A stretch of DNA of 64,000 bases from Thiocystis violacea (GCF_016583565.1 NZ_NRRF01000009.1:1-64000); one strand, 5' to 3'; counted from the first letter of the stretch, positions 35,805 through 47,500 are shown. Numbers and translations are program-made. The notes: generated by a model not told the origin, from the letters alone.

Positions 35805-36244
35805 CGCGCGTCCGCCTCCGCGCTCGGCAAGTCGCAATGCGGATCCGGCCCGGTTTGCGAGCACGACTGCAGATCCTGATCGGCGGCCAGGTCGACGCCG
35901 AGCGCGCTCAGCAGAGGGCCAGGCTCGAAGCCGCAGCCACAGCCGCAGTCGGCCTCGATCAAGGGACGCCGGATCAAGAGTGGATCCTCGACCATGAGCG
36001 CGAGCGCCGTTGCCTCGTCCAACGCCTCCGGCTTCACCTCTCCTTGCTTGATGCGCGGTGCCGTCGGGTTGAGCCAGTCACGCACCGGCCGCGTGCCGAA
36101 AAAGGGGCGCAACCGTTCGGCCGTCCAGGGCTCCGCGAGCAAGCTCTTCACCCTCAGCTCGATCCCCTGCGCCCGCAGCAAGGCATTCTGCTTGGCGTTC
36201 GAGATGCAGCCGGGCTTTTCGTAGAAGACGACCGAGGTTGTCAC
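35801..36244 (-). CDS. nifO: ArsC-fold nitrogenase-associated protein (NifO type)
   Basis: A 147-residue ArsC/Spx-like thioredoxin-fold protein (VVFYEKPGCISNAKQNALL with one Cys). Members in nif clusters are called NifO or nitrogenase-associated protein; in Azotobacter NifO affects molybdenum use. The C-terminal third has a Cys-rich patch (DCGCGCGFEP). Its stop overlaps the flavodiiron start. The 236-bp upstream gap to fdxN contains a repeat element. Confidence 0.83.
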   Translation of the reverse strand: MTTSVVFYEKPGCISNAKQNALLRAQGIELRVKSLLAEPWTAERLRPFFGTRPVRDWLNPTAPRIKQGEVKPEALDEATALALMVEDPLLIRRPLIEADCGCGCGFEPGPLLSALGVDLAADQDLQSCSQTGPDPHCDLPSAEADAR

Positions 36245-36281
36245 GCTGATGGGCTCCTGGGTGCGAATGTTTGAGCATGTC

Positions 36282-36432
36282 GGATGGGCAAAGCCCGCGA
36301 AATATGGTTTGACCCTTGCGTTGACGCGGCCCGTGCGTGCCCATCTGCTGGCTTGCAGCGGGCAGGATGGGCACGCCGGTCATGCGTCGATGAATCCTGC
36401 CGCGCCTTGGGCGCCGGCTTTGCCCATCCTAC
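36282..36432. repeat. Nested inverted repeat element, copy 2, inside the nifB operon
   Basis: Outer 14-base inverted repeat GGATGGGCAAAGCC (36282-36295) and its complement (36416-36429); inner repeat CGTGCCCATC (36336-36345) and GATGGGCACG (36366-36375). The same plan and motifs as copy 1 at 29924-30078. It lies between fdxN and nifO, so transcripts of the operon would carry two stacked hairpins there. Confidence 0.8.
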
Positions 36433-36480
36433 GAGCTGAGGGTGCAATCGCCGCCCCACGATAGGTTGATCAGGGTTTGC

Positions 36481-36759
36481 TCAGCGGGCCTGGATTTCAG
36501 CCCGCGCGGCGGCGAGGCGCTCCGGCGGAATGCCGGTCAGCGAGCCTGGCGGATTCACCGGCACGCCCATGCCATTTAAAATGACCCCTTCGATGGGGCA
36601 GATGCTCGCGCACTGCGCATCCGCGTAGTCGCCCTCGCATTCGGTGCACTTCTTTGCATCGATCAAGAAGTGAGGCTTGGCCTCGAAGATGGCCTTGCTG
36701 GGGCAGAGCGGCTCGCAGGCCCAGCAGTTGACGCAGCCTTCGATGATCTTGAATGCCAT
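36481..36759 (-). CDS. fdxN: [4Fe-4S] ferredoxin FdxN
   Basis: A 92-residue two-cluster ferredoxin. The first cluster motif is CVNCWACEPLCP. The second, CTECEGDYADAQCASICP, has the enlarged spacing typical of FdxN-type ferredoxins located after nifB. FdxN supplies electrons for NifB-co synthesis and may serve nitrogenase directly. It starts 41 bp after the nifB stop codon. Confidence 0.92.
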   Translation of the reverse strand: MAFKIIEGCVNCWACEPLCPSKAIFEAKPHFLIDAKKCTECEGDYADAQCASICPIEGVILNGMGVPVNPPGSLTGIPPERLAAARAEIQAR

Positions 36760-36800
36760 TGAATCAGTCCCCTTGGGTCGTCGCGATCGGTGGTTTCGGC

Positions 36801-38297
36801 TCAGGCCGACATGCGCTGTGGCTCGGCCTTGGGTCGATCCAGCTGGCCGGATTCGGCCATCTCGCGGTAGATGGCGGCGACGGCCTCTTCGATCGGCTCC
36901 ATCGCGTGCTCGCCGTTCGGCGCGATGCCGGCGGCCTCCAGCTGACCCCAGGGCTCGTAGCCGATCTTGGCGCAGAGCACGACCTCACAGCCTTCCAGGG
37001 TGCGGATGGTCTTCTGCAGCGCCGTCTCGGCGTCGCCGCAGGTCGTGTCGCCGGAGCAATAGAGATCGACCTTGCGGGCGCCGATGAAGCGGACATCCAT
37101 CGCGGAGGCCTCATAGACCAGGAATTCGCGGGCGTGACCGAAGTGTTGATTGATCACGCCGCTGCCGGTGGTCGCAACGGCCATGAGCACCGGGCGCGGT
37201 TCGCTCTTGGGCTTGAGGTTGCGCTTGAGCGAGGACAGGGACACGAAGGTCTCGCCCGTCTGCTCGCGCTGAGCCGCGCGATTGGCCTCGATCTCCGCAT
37301 GGACCTCGGCCCGGCGCGCCATGGCCGACGCGTAGTCGATCTCCATGGTCTCGATCTTGTCGAGCGTGAACTCGTGTCCGCGGTCCTCGCCCAGCATGCC
37401 GACCGCGTCCGCACGGCACTGGCGGCAGTGGCGCATCATGGCCATGTCGCCGGCGCAGGCGTCCTGCAGGGTCTGCAGCTCCGCGTTGGTCGGGCCGCGC
37501 TGACCCATGAGTCCGAAGAAGGTGCCGTGCTCCTCCTCGGCGATCAGGGGCATGACGTTGTGCAGGAAGGCGCCCTTGGCCTTGACGACGCGGCTGACTT
37601 CCTTGAGGTGCTCGTCGTTGACACCGGGGATGAGCACCGAGTTGACCTTCACCAGCACGCCGCGCTCGACCAGCATCTCCAGCCCTTTCTGCTGCTGCTC
37701 GATGAGGATCTCGGCGGCCTTGCGGCCCTTGATGCGGCGGTTGTTCCAGAAGATCCAGGGATAGATCTTGGCGCCGACGTCGGGATCCACGCAGTTGATG
37801 GTGATGGTGACGTGCTCGATGTTGTGCTTGCACAGCTCCTCGGCGACGGCGGGCAGTGCCAGGCCGTTGGTGGAGACGCAGAGGCGGATGTCCGGCGCCT
37901 TCTCGGAGAGCTGGCGGAAGGTTTCGAGCGTGCGTTCGGGGTTGGCCAGCGGATCGCCGGGGCCGGCGATGCCGAGCACCGTCATCTGCGGGATGTTGGC
38001 CGCGACCGCCAGCACCTTCTTGACCGCCTGATCCGGCGTCAGCAGCTCGGAGACCACGCCGGGGCGCGACTCATTGGAACAGTCGTATTTGCGGTTACAG
38101 TAGTGACACTGAATATTGCAGGCGGGCGCCACCGCGACGTGCATCCGCGCATAGTGATGATGCGCATCCTCGGAGAAGCAAGGGTGATTGTTGACCTTTG
38201 CGCGGATCGCCTCCGGCAGATGGGTGAGACGATCGGTGCTGCTCCCGCAACCGCTCGATGCGCAGCCTCCGCTTTGGCTCAGTACCTTCAAATCCAT
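36801..38297 (-). CDS. nifB: FeMo-cofactor biosynthesis radical SAM protein NifB with NifX-like domain
   Basis: A 498-residue NifB. The radical SAM motif CX3CX2C is in CNIQCHYCNRKYDCS; auxiliary cluster Cys lie at the N-terminus (GGCASSGCGSS) and late in the radical SAM domain (HCRQCRADAVG). A NifX-like domain (about 370-498, with HFGHAREFLVYE) follows, the fused form found in most proteobacteria. It makes NifB-co, the Fe8S9C core of FeMo-co. I took the ATG at 38297 with GGAGG in front; the longer frame to 38363 would overlap the promoter. First gene of the operon ending with draG. Confidence 0.95.
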   Translation of the reverse strand: MDLKVLSQSGGCASSGCGSSTDRLTHLPEAIRAKVNNHPCFSEDAHHHYARMHVAVAPACNIQCHYCNRKYDCSNESRPGVVSELLTPDQAVKKVLAVAANIPQMTVLGIAGPGDPLANPERTLETFRQLSEKAPDIRLCVSTNGLALPAVAEELCKHNIEHVTITINCVDPDVGAKIYPWIFWNNRRIKGRKAAEILIEQQQKGLEMLVERGVLVKVNSVLIPGVNDEHLKEVSRVVKAKGAFLHNVMPLIAEEEHGTFFGLMGQRGPTNAELQTLQDACAGDMAMMRHCRQCRADAVGMLGEDRGHEFTLDKIETMEIDYASAMARRAEVHAEIEANRAAQREQTGETFVSLSSLKRNLKPKSEPRPVLMAVATTGSGVINQHFGHAREFLVYEASAMDVRFIGARKVDLYCSGDTTCGDAETALQKTIRTLEGCEVVLCAKIGYEPWGQLEAAGIAPNGEHAMEPIEEAVAAIYREMAESGQLDRPKAEPQRMSA

Positions 38298-38358
38298 CAC
38301 GCCGCCTCCGGAAAAGTAGGGCGCCTGCCCCAGGTGAATCGAGATCTGCTGGGTACTA

Positions 38359-38376
38359 AGCAAAGCGCGTGCCCAG
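38359..38376 (-). promoter_or_regulatory. Sigma-54 (-24/-12) promoter of the nifB operon
   Basis: On the minus strand GGGCACGCGCTTTGCT has GG and GC separated by 10 bases and matches the consensus TGGCACG-N4-TTGCW except the first base. It lies about 60 bp ahead of the nifB ATG, predicting a start near 38348. Confidence 0.8.
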
Positions 38377-38436
38377 TGGATCTCTTGGCCTATGTGGCTG
38401 ATTCTAAAAAGCGGAGTCTGCGTGTATGGGCGTGTT

Positions 38437-38452
38437 TGTTAGGATCGCGACA
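38437..38452 (-). promoter_or_regulatory. NifA upstream activator site of nifB
   Basis: TGT-TAGGATCGCG-ACA fits TGT-N10-ACA exactly and lies about 95 bp upstream of the predicted nifB transcription start, the usual distance for NifA activation of a sigma-54 promoter. Confidence 0.75.
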
Positions 38453-38538
38453 GAGCCGTGCGAGCCTGCTTGTGGGAATCTGGACAGCTGAAGCCCGGCC
38501 GTCTCGCGCAGCGCCGCGGATCGACGGGCGCACCCGGC

Positions 38539-38557
38539 GCCCAGGTTGAACCTGGGC
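38539..38557. other. Hairpin between the signalling gene and the nifB promoter
   Basis: GCCCAGG-TTGAA-CCTGGGC forms a perfect 7-bp stem. It lies between the stop of the upstream minus-strand gene (38748) and the nifB activator site and might end that transcript, though no T-run follows. The rest of 38453-38747 shows nothing recognisable. Confidence 0.35.
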
Positions 38558-38747
38558 CTTGGTCGTCAGCTGGACGGGTAGGGCGGCCGAGCACGCGCGG
38601 AGTCCACCGAATCCCGTGCCGTGGCATGTGGAGCGATGTTCATGCCCGGTTGTCTCCATTGACGTTGCCTGATAGCGCGCAGGCTCCGGTGCCGAAGGCT
38701 CGCTTGGGTCGCGCCGACGCCGCTCCTAGAGGCTCGATACCGCCGCC

Positions 38748-41700
38748 TCAGTGCTCAGTGCTCTGCGCCGCACCCGCGAAGGCCAGAAACGCCTCCTCGG
38801 GCATCGGCTTGGCGAGCAGGAACCCCTGCAGCCAGACGCCGGGGAATCGGGCCAGATAATCCTGCTGAGCCTCGCTTTCGACACCCTCGAAGACGGTCTC
38901 CGGGGCGATTGCCATGGCAAGCCCCGCGAGCGCGTCCAGGATGGCTGCCTTGGTGTCAGCCGCGCTGATCGTATGCACGAAGCTCGGGTCGATCTTGATG
39001 ACGTCGACCGGGTGCTGCCGCAGATAGGAGAGATCGGAGGCGCCGGCGCCGAAGTCATCGATGCTGACCCGCCCGCCCAGGCGCCGGATCAATTGCAGCA
39101 GTGACGAGGTTGTCTCGTCGCTCTGCAGGTAGGTCTGCTCGGTGAGCTCGAACACCAGCTTCGGCATCAGTTCGCGATACCCCCGCACCAGTGCGTTCAT
39201 GCTCGGCGATTGCAGCGTCCGCGCGGATACATTGATGTTGAGCGAGGTCAGGCCCTGGAGATGCTCGCCTTGGCGCTGCATGAAGCCTGCAACCCGCTTG
39301 AAGATCCATTGTTCGATCTCCTCGATCAGTTCACAGCCCTCGGCGGCCTGCAGGAAGTCCCCCGGCGCGAGCAGGCCGCGCGTGGAGTGCTGCCAGCGCA
39401 GCAAGACCTCCGCCTTGTCGAAGCGATGCGCCGCGACATTGAAGATGGGCTGGAAATACAGCCGCAGCTCGCTGCGCTCCACCGCACCGTGGAGCGCTTC
39501 CTTGATCTGGATTCGCGCCTGCACGAGCGCGTTCATCTTCTCCGAGAACAGCGAGAAACCGCGCCCGCCGGTGCGCTTGATCGCGTACATGGCGGTGTCG
39601 GCCTTCTGGATCAGTTCGTCGGGGTCGGAGCTGTCGGTCGGAGCGGTCGCGATGCCGACGCTGGCGCCGAGTGACAGATCGCCCTCGATCGGCACCTCTC
39701 GGCCGATATTGGTGACGATATCGGCACAGATCCGCTCGACGGCGCCAAAATGATTGGCATCGCTCACCAGAATGATGAATTCGTCTCCGCCAATGCGCGC
39801 CACGGTATCGGACGCGCGCACGCAGCGCTGGAGAAATTGCGCCGCCTGACGCAGCACCTCGTCGCCAACCTTGTGCCCGAGCGAATCGTTGACCTGCTTG
39901 AAACCGTCGAGGTCGATGAAGAGCAGATAGATCTCAGTGCCGTGCCGCTGCACGCTCTTGATGTGCTCGACGAGCCGATCACGCAGCAGGTTGCGATTGG
40001 GCAGCTTGGTGAGCGGGTCGAAATTGGCCTGCTCGAAGACATCGCGCTCGACCCGCTTCTCTTCCGAGATGTCCTGGATGACCGCGATGGCGACGCCTTC
40101 GCTCTGCTCGCTGGCGGGGATATAGCTGAGATTGAGACGACCCCACGCGATGCCCTGGTTGCGCGTGAGATAGCGCTTGTCGGCCTGGTAGTGCGCCCGC
40201 CTGCCCTGAATCACATCCTCGTAGAGATCGCGGTCCCGGTTGATGTCCTCCGGGTGGACGAGATCCTGAAAGAACATGGTCTTGAGATGCGCATTGCTGT
40301 ACCCGAGCCAATCGCACAGGAAGCGGTTCGCGTCGAGCAGGTGGCCATCCGGTTGTGCCAGCGCCATGCCGACCGACGCATGGGCGAAGATCGAGCGGAA
40401 GCGCTGCTCGCTCACGGCGAGTTCCGCGGACATCTTGACTTGGCCGCTGATATCGACAGCGCTGCCGATCAGATACTCGGGCTTGCCCTGGGCGTCACGC
40501 ACACAGATCCCGAGGTCGGCCAGGGTGCGTGTGGAGCCATCCTCGCGCTGGACCCGGTACTGAAGACTCCAGGGCGTCTTCTGGCGCCGCGCCGCATCCA
40601 GATGCTTGAGCAGCATCGGGCGGTCCTCGGGATGGATGCCGGCGAAGAATGACGCGGCATCCTCCTTGGCGTCGGTGCTCGGACGTTGCCAGACGTCCTC
40701 ATACATGGGGCTGAGGTAGAGCATTCGCTTGAGGTCCGGCGTCGCCATCCAGATCACCGCGCGTAGCGATTCGGCGATCAGGCGGAAGCGCTGCTCGGCG
40801 TCCTGCAACTGGCGTTTGGATTGCGCCAGTTCGGTGATGTCGGAAAAGGTCAGGATGGCGCCGGCGATGGTGCCGTAATCGGTGCGGAAGGGATTGACGG
40901 TCAGCAGATAGCTGCCCTCGTCATGCAGGAGCTCGCGGTGCGCCGGGGTGCCCGAGTCGATCACCCCGCGCAGCAGTTGCTCGAAGTCGGGCAGGGCAAC
41001 CCGGCACGGCAACCGCACGAGGCGCTGACCGATGTCGTCGTCGAGGATGCCGAACAGCCTCACCACCTGGGGCGTGTAGCGCACCAGACGCAGATCCTGG
41101 TCGATCACGATCAGCCCCAGATTGATCGACTTCTGGATGTTGCTCAGCGTCTGGTTGGCTTCGGTCAGCTCCTGCGACTTGAGCTGCAGCTCGTCGTTGA
41201 CGGTCGTCAGCTCCTCGTTGGTGGCCTGCAGCTCTTCGTTGGTGGTCTCCAGCTCCTCGTTGGAGGCTTGCAGCTCCTCGGTCGAGGCCTGCAGCTCCTC
41301 GTTCAGGGACTGCAATTCCTCGTTGGAGGTCTCCAGCTCCTCGATGACCGCCTGCAGATGCTCGCGGGTGCCCGCCAGCTCGTCCTCCAGCTCGGCCAGA
41401 CGGAGGTTGGCATCCTCGTCCTGATCCGCCATCACCACGGCTTCGCTGTCGCTAGCGCCGTCCTTGATGGCCATGGTCTCGAACGACAGCAGGATGGCGT
41501 TTTCGCCCGTGCTCTCCAGCCACAGCGTCAAGGCCGTCAGGCGCAACTGCAGGGGCTGCCCCTTGAGCGTCAGGCGCAGGATATGGGTGATGCGCTGCCC
41601 CGGCTCCTTGCCGAGCCGGTGCAGGAAGGCGCGCAGCTCGGTGCGCAGCTCGGTGAGCGCCATCGACAGCATGTTGAAGTCCGCCGCGCCATCGGGCAGC

Positions 41701-43373
41701 TTCAGATAGGGCGAGACCTCGCCAAAGAACTGCAGCGGCTCGTAGGCCCCGTTCAAGAGGACGCTCGGCGGTGCGTAGGCGTCGAGCAGGGCATGGTTCA
41801 TGGCGTCGGCGCGCATCTCCTTGACGGAGCGGGTGCGTTTGCGTGCCTGCGGCAGATCCTTCGCGATCTTTGCGAGGTCGCCGATCAGCAGCGAGCGGGC
41901 GGAGACGCCTGCCTGGCGCTTGTAGATCCGCTGTTTGCCGTCCACCGCGGCGAACAGCTTGGCGCCATTGGTGCCCACCGACTCGGAGTTGCCCAGCAGG
42001 AGATAGCCGCCTGGCTTGAGGGAGTAGTGGAAGTTGTTGATCAACTGGTCTTGCAGATTGCTCTCCAGATAGATCATCAGATTGCGGCAACTGATCAGAT
42101 CCATCTTCAGGAAGGGCGGATCGCGCACCAGATCCTGACGCGCAAAGACGCACAGATCGCGGATCATTTTGGTGACCTTGTAGGTGCGCGATTCCTGCAC
42201 GAAATAGCGCTGCAGCAACGCCGGATTCATGGCTTCGAGCGCGGGCTCGGGGTAGATGCCGCGGCGTGCGATCTCGGCGGCCGCCATGTCGATATCGGTG
42301 CCGAAGATCTTGATGTCGTGCTGGTGGAGACTGCGGCCCAGTTTTTCGGCCAGCATGATGGCCAGGGTATAGGGCTCCTCGCCGGTCGCGCAGCCGGGCA
42401 CCCAGACCCGCACCGCGTCGCCGGGCTTCTTGTGGCTGAGGATCTCCTCGATCACCCCCTCCAGCGCGGCAAAGGTGTCCGGATCGCGAAAGAAACTGGT
42501 GACCGACACCAGAAAGCTGCGTTGCAACACCTCCAGCTCTTTCGGGTTGGCGTCGATGTGCTGGAAATAGCTTTCGAGCGAATTCATGCGCAAGGCCGCC
42601 AGCCGGCGCTGGAGCTGGCGGCTCAGGGTGGCTTCCTTGTAATTGTTGAAATCGACCTGCGTGGCCTTGTAGACGCGATCGAGCAAGGCCGGCATCGAGA
42701 CCTCCGCGGGGCTGTCGCCGTTGCCGTCCGTGGCGATCTTGGGCGGCGGGGCATTGACGATGCCGGGCAACTGAAGCGCGATCTCCTTGGGCGCGAGCAC
42801 CAGATCCACCGTCTCCGAGCGGATCGCGGCATTGGGCATCCCGTCATACTTGGCGGTCTTGGGGTCCTGCGCGATGGTGATGCCCCCGGCCGCGCGGACC
42901 GCGCGACAGCCGTGGGCGCCGTCGGAGCCGGTGCCCGAGAGGATCACGCCCACGCTGTGTTCGCCCACGTCTTGGGCGAGCGAGCTCAGTAGGGCATCGA
43001 CGGAGGGCTTGGGGCCGACCCCGCTCTGTGGCTTGGTCAGTCGCAAGAAGCCCTCGCTGACCCGGATGTCTCGGTCCGGCGGGCAGACATAGACGGTATC
43101 GGGCCTGATCGTCATGTTCTGCGTCGCCTCGACCACCTGCAGCGGGCACTCCTTCGCCAGCAGCTCGACCAGCAGACTGCGGTGCTGGGGCGACATGTGC
43201 TGCGCCACGATCAGGGCAATATGGCCCGTCGGCTGCATCGCGTTGAGCATGGGGCGCAGCGCCTCCAGTCCGCCAGCCGAGGCGCCGACCCCGACCACGA
43301 ACAAGGGCGGCGTGGGCTCGAGCGTCGGGTGGAATTCAGCACTGGGCTTCGACGGCTGTTTGGCTCGTTTCAT
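38748..43373 (-). CDS. CheB-CheR-PAS-GGDEF-EAL fusion protein
   Basis: A 1541-residue cytoplasmic fusion. Order: CheB methylesterase (about 22-210; Ser in GVGASAGG, His in [10 protein letters not shown], Asp in [10 protein letters not shown]); CheR methyltransferase (about 225-480; [13 protein letters not shown]); a long coiled coil of repeated EEL-type heptads (about 655-735); three PAS-type domains (about 740-1090); GGDEF (about 1110-1270; intact GGDEF with an RxxD inhibitory site RASD five residues before); EAL (about 1285-1535; EVL in place of EAL, with NINVSA, IDDFGAG, KID and EGVE). It could methylate and demethylate a receptor and make or break c-di-GMP. No CheB receiver domain and no chemoreceptor gene is seen nearby. 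Confidence 0.9.
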   Translation of the reverse strand: MKRAKQPSKPSAEFHPTLEPTPPLFVVGVGASAGGLEALRPMLNAMQPTGHIALIVAQHMSPQHRSLLVELLAKECPLQVVEATQNMTIRPDTVYVCPPDRDIRVSEGFLRLTKPQSGVGPKPSVDALLSSLAQDVGEHSVGVILSGTGSDGAHGCRAVRAAGGITIAQDPKTAKYDGMPNAAIRSETVDLVLAPKEIALQLPGIVNAPPPKIATDGNGDSPAEVSMPALLDRVYKATQVDFNNYKEATLSRQLQRRLAALRMNSLESYFQHIDANPKELEVLQRSFLVSVTSFFRDPDTFAALEGVIEEILSHKKPGDAVRVWVPGCATGEEPYTLAIMLAEKLGRSLHQHDIKIFGTDIDMAAAEIARRGIYPEPALEAMNPALLQRYFVQESRTYKVTKMIRDLCVFARQDLVRDPPFLKMDLISCRNLMIYLESNLQDQLINNFHYSLKPGGYLLLGNSESVGTNGAKLFAAVDGKQRIYKRQAGVSARSLLIGDLAKIAKDLPQARKRTRSVKEMRADAMNHALLDAYAPPSVLLNGAYEPLQFFGEVSPYLKLPDGAADFNMLSMALTELRTELRAFLHRLGKEPGQRITHILRLTLKGQPLQLRLTALTLWLESTGENAILLSFETMAIKDGASDSEAVVMADQDEDANLRLAELEDELAGTREHLQAVIEELETSNEELQSLNEELQASTEELQASNEELETTNEELQATNEELTTVNDELQLKSQELTEANQTLSNIQKSINLGLIVIDQDLRLVRYTPQVVRLFGILDDDIGQRLVRLPCRVALPDFEQLLRGVIDSGTPAHRELLHDEGSYLLTVNPFRTDYGTIAGAILTFSDITELAQSKRQLQDAEQRFRLIAESLRAVIWMATPDLKRMLYLSPMYEDVWQRPSTDAKEDAASFFAGIHPEDRPMLLKHLDAARRQKTPWSLQYRVQREDGSTRTLADLGICVRDAQGKPEYLIGSAVDISGQVKMSAELAVSEQRFRSIFAHASVGMALAQPDGHLLDANRFLCDWLGYSNAHLKTMFFQDLVHPEDINRDRDLYEDVIQGRRAHYQADKRYLTRNQGIAWGRLNLSYIPASEQSEGVAIAVIQDISEEKRVERDVFEQANFDPLTKLPNRNLLRDRLVEHIKSVQRHGTEIYLLFIDLDGFKQVNDSLGHKVGDEVLRQAAQFLQRCVRASDTVARIGGDEFIILVSDANHFGAVERICADIVTNIGREVPIEGDLSLGASVGIATAPTDSSDPDELIQKADTAMYAIKRTGGRGFSLFSEKMNALVQARIQIKEALHGAVERSELRLYFQPIFNVAAHRFDKAEVLLRWQHSTRGLLAPGDFLQAAEGCELIEEIEQWIFKRVAGFMQRQGEHLQGLTSLNINVSARTLQSPSMNALVRGYRELMPKLVFELTEQTYLQSDETTSSLLQLIRRLGGRVSIDDFGAGASDLSYLRQHPVDVIKIDPSFVHTISAADTKAAILDALAGLAMAIAPETVFEGVESEAQQDYLARFPGVWLQGFLLAKPMPEEAFLAFAGAAQSTEH

Positions 43374-43463
43374 CGCGAAAACCTGACGAGATCTCTATTC
43401 AAACGGTGGAAATGGCGGTTAGGCGCCGCTGGCGCTTGGGAGCCGGGTGACTCTGGACCTGGG

Positions 43464-44390
43464 TCAAGCGGGGGCGTCTGTGTCGAACTGGATCTGATTG
43501 CCCCCTTGCGCCCGCGCCGCCGCGAGGGCGAGATCGAGGTTGCGGAGCAGTCCGGACGCATGGCTGCGTTTGTCCACTGCCGGGACAACGGTCGCGCCGA
43601 TGCGGACCGTCACCGAGAGCGACAAGCCGTCCAGCACCACCGGGTCGCTGGCGACAGCCGCGCGGATCTGCTCGAACTCAAGCATGGCCGCGTCCCGGTC
43701 CCGCTCGATTCCGATGAGCACGGCGTTGTCCGCGTAGCGGCCCAGGACCTCCGCGGGATCGCGCATCTGCGCGATGCGCGTCGCCACCGCCTGGATGACG
43801 GCGTCGCCCGCTCTCGTTCCGTGCCTGACATTGATCTCCGTCAGCCGATCGATGTCGCAGATCGCGAGGGCGAAGGGCTGCTCGCGCTGGCGCGTGTCCG
43901 CCACGGCCTTGCGCACCTCGCGGATGGCGGCGGCGCGTGCCCTCAAGCCCGTGAGGGGGTCGTGCTCCACCTGATGCGCGAGCGAGGCCACGGCCGTCAG
44001 CAGCCGTGCCTGCAGGTCCAGAACACGTCGGGCCGCGATCATGCGCGCCTGCAGCTCCGTGGCATCGAAGGGTTTGGTGAGATAGTCGTTCGCGCCGTTT
44101 TCCAGCGCCTCGACGACGTCAGCGGTCGCCTGGCGGATGGTCAGCATGATGATGTAGGGCGGATCCGCGGTCTCACGCGCGCGGATCCGCCGGCAGAGGT
44201 CGACGCCATCCAGGGTGGGCATCTCCCAGTCGAGCAGCAGCAGGCGCGGCGGGTCGTCGTCGTGATCCTCCAGCAACTCCCAGGCCGCCATGCCATCGTC
44301 GAGCAGCACTGGCTCATAGCCCCACGTCCGGGTCACCTCGGCCAGCATGGTGCGCGAGGTCAGGTCGTCATCCGCGATCAGCAGTTTCAC
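43464..44390 (-). CDS. Response regulator with degenerate GGDEF domain
   Basis: A 308-residue protein. The receiver (about 1-120) has the acidic pair ADDD, the phospho-acceptor Asp in LLLLDWEMP and the Lys in LTKPFD. The following domain has the diguanylate cyclase fold (HDPLTGLRARAAAI, AICDIDRL) but the active-site signature reads RYADNAV instead of GGDEF, so it should not make c-di-GMP; it may bind nucleotide or act as a protein partner. A GTG at 44390 starting VKLLIADDD with GAGG ahead is the best start; the frame reaches a TTG at 44510. It sits between two c-di-GMP/CheB-CheR fusions and may be their partner. Confidence 0.82.
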   Translation of the reverse strand: MKLLIADDDLTSRTMLAEVTRTWGYEPVLLDDGMAAWELLEDHDDDPPRLLLLDWEMPTLDGVDLCRRIRARETADPPYIIMLTIRQATADVVEALENGANDYLTKPFDATELQARMIAARRVLDLQARLLTAVASLAHQVEHDPLTGLRARAAAIREVRKAVADTRQREQPFALAICDIDRLTEINVRHGTRAGDAVIQAVATRIAQMRDPAEVLGRYADNAVLIGIERDRDAAMLEFEQIRAAVASDPVVLDGLSLSVTVRIGATVVPAVDKRSHASGLLRNLDLALAAARAQGGNQIQFDTDAPA

Positions 44391-44579
44391 GTCGGGATAC
44401 CTCAATCGATCGTTTCGGGTCGCGAATGCTCCAGGGTCGCGCGAAATCGTCGCGCTCGAGTATGCGCCGTCGCTGGTCTCGCGTCGCCTGCGAGCGCCTG
44501 ATCCTGGCAACCGAGCAGGCCCATTGGCACCGAGGAGTGGGCGTCCCGTGGCGCCACCGGCTTGGCGGCTCGGCGGCCC

Positions 44580-47500
44580 TCAATTCCCCGCCGTCAGCTT
44601 GTCCGCGAGCGGCTGTTTCTGGTCGAGCAAGGCGCCGAAGTCGGCCGCTGGAAGCGGGTGAGAAAAATAGTAGCCTTGTCCGATATGACAGCCGATGGAC
44701 ACGACCCGCAGGAGCTGGTCGCGGGTCTCGATGCCTTCCGCCGTGACCGATAGGCAGAGTTTCTCCGCCAGACCGACGATGCCGGCGGTGATGCCGCTCA
44801 CCGTTCCGCTCTCGTTCAATGCCTGCACGAAGGATTGGTCGATCTTGAGGGCGTCGATCGGCAAGCGATGGAGATAGGAGAGCGATGAATATCCGGTACC
44901 GAAGTCGTCCAATGCGATCAGCAGCCCGAGCGTCTTGAGTCGGCGCAACAAGAGATCGGCGCTATATCCGTCGTCGATAAACGACTCCTCGGTCAGCTCC
45001 AGGCAGATGCGATCCGTGGTCGTTCCCTTGTGCTCGAGGGTCTGGCGCACGATCTGCTCGAAGGTTGCGGACTTGAGGAAATCCGGCGAGACATTGATGT
45101 TCATCCTGAAGGTGTCGCAGAGCGGGTATTGCGTCGCCCACAGACGCCTTTGACGGGTCGCCTCCTGGAGGATCCAGGTTTCGAGTCGGGCCATCAGATG
45201 CGTTGCGCGCGCCACTGGCAGGAACTCCATCGGGGCGAGCAGGCCACGCCGTGGGTGTCGCCAGCGCACCAGGGCCTCGCAGCCGACCAAGGCGCCATTG
45301 CGAAGATCGACCAGGGGTTGGTAATAGAGCACGAACTGCGACTGCTCGATGCCGTTCAGCAGATCGCCCTTGATCTCCACCCGCTGGATGCTGTCGTCGC
45401 GCATCGAGGGCTCGAACAGCTCGCTATGGCCCGGCCCTCGGCGCTTGGCGCGATACATGGCGATGTCTGCATTCTCCAAGACCGCGGTCTCGCTGTCCCA
45501 GGGATCGTCGGGGCGATAGAAGGCGATGCCGATGCTGGCGCTGACCGACAACGGTGCCCCGCCGATGGTGAGCGGGGCGTTGAGCACGCCCTGGATGCGG
45601 CGGGCGATCTCCAGGGCCTCCTGCGCGCTGCAGAGCTGATCGGCGAGCAACGCGAATTCGTCGCCGCCCATGCGGGCGATCACATCGCCCGGCCGGAGCG
45701 TGGCGCGAAGCCGCGCACCGGTCTCCAGCAGCAATTGATCGCCGGCGGCGTGCCCCAGGCTGTCGTTGACCTCCTTGAAGCCGTCGAGGTCGAGATAGAA
45801 GACCGTGAACAATGGGTCTGGACTGCGAAGTCCGCGGGCGATCGCAAGCTTGAGATGCTGGAGAAAGAAGCTGCGGTTGGGCAGGTCGGTCAGCCCGTCG
45901 AAGAAGGCGCGATGCTGGATGTCTTTGAGGTCGAGCATCCGCTCGGTGATGTCCGTCACCGTCCCATAGAACGTGGTCGCCCTGCCGGCCTCGTCGCGCA
46001 CGGACCCAGAGGTGAGCTGCAAGTGGCGTGGGTCTTCGCCTTGCGGCGTGCGCAAGGAGAGCTCGATGCTGGCTGGAGGCTGGCTCGTCTGCAGCTGTTC
46101 GGCCATCTCCAGGAGCGTGGCCTGCTCCTCGCCGCGCACCATCGACAGGATCTCCGCCGGGTTGGGCGCGCCGCTGGCGGGGTCGCGTTGGACCAGGCGG
46201 AACAGCTCGGGTGACCAGGTGACGCGACCGGTCTGCGGGAGGTACTCCCAATCGCCGACATGGGCGAGGTGCTGGGCTCGTTCCAGGCGTCCAACGACGT
46301 CCGTCAGGCGCGCCTCGGTTGCCTTGGCTTCGCTGATGTCGATGCCGATGCCGGTCAAGCCGACGCGCTCGCCGCTGCTCGCCAGCTGCACTGCCAGGAT
46401 CAGCTCGAACTGGCGCGGCGGTCCGTCGCCAGCGAGTTCGAAGGTCAGGTTCGCGGTCTTGCCCTGGTCCAGCACCTGCTGTTTGATCCGGGTCAGGCGC
46501 TCGGCGTTTTCGGCCGGGAGGATGTCGCGGTCGTGACGGCCGAGCATGTCTTCGATGCGAAAGCCCGGCGGCGGGTTGTGGATCCAGGTGTAGCGCAACG
46601 CCGTGTCTTGGGTGAAGAGGGTGATGGGCGTATGGCTCAGCGTGGTGCGCAGCAGATGTTCGCTGCGTTGCAGGGTTTCCTGCGTCTCGACGGACTCGGT
46701 CGCGTCGGTGGCAACGCCGAGATATTGAACCGTCTGCTGACCGGGACCACCCCGCTTGAACCTGGAGCTGCGCTGGCTGAGCCACCGCCAGCGGCCGCTG
46801 TTCGCACGCACGCGAAAGGTGCATTCCAGCACGGCGCCATCCCGCGCCAAGCCAAGGGCCGCGAGGTGCTCGCGCAAGCGGCGCCGATCCTCCGGATGGC
46901 ACAGCCGCCAGAGCTGACCTTCGCTCATGGCGATGAGCGCGTCCTGCCGATAGCCCAGAATGGTTTCGACGCTCTGGTTGACATAGCTGATGCCGCCCCG
47001 CGGCAGCCCGAAGCGGAACAGGATGGCCGGGCTGGCGTCGGCGATCTGCTGGACCAGACCCTGGCTGTCCAGCAAGCGCGCGTAGAGGGCCTTCTGCTCC
47101 GTGATCTCGGTCACGATCGCGCCGACGCCTGTGGTGTCGTCTTGCAGGGTGACGGGATAGTAGGAGGCGAGCCACGTGCGCTCGACCTCGGGCTGATCGG
47201 GGGTGACGCTGGAGACCTCGAGTCCGAGGATCGCCTCGCCTGTCTCCAGCACCTGCCTCAGGAGTGGCTCGATCCGCTCGCCGAGCTTTGGTAGAAGCTC
47301 GCGGACGGTCCGCCCGAGGTGCGCCTCGATGCTCAGTCCGTTGATGTTCGCGAGGGTTTCATTCAACTGCAGGAAGCGCAGCGCCTGGTCGAACAGGCAG
47401 AGCCCGACGGGGCTGCGGCGATAGAGCTCTTCGAACTGCGCATTGGCGCGTTCCAGCTCCCGTTGCACCTTTTTCAGGTCCTTGACCTTGATCAGGGTCA

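Noticed and set aside
40821..42992. A 723-codon plus-strand frame
   Set aside because: It is antisense to the CheB-CheR fusion gene, has no recognisable domain and arises from high GC content and repetitive coiled-coil codons.
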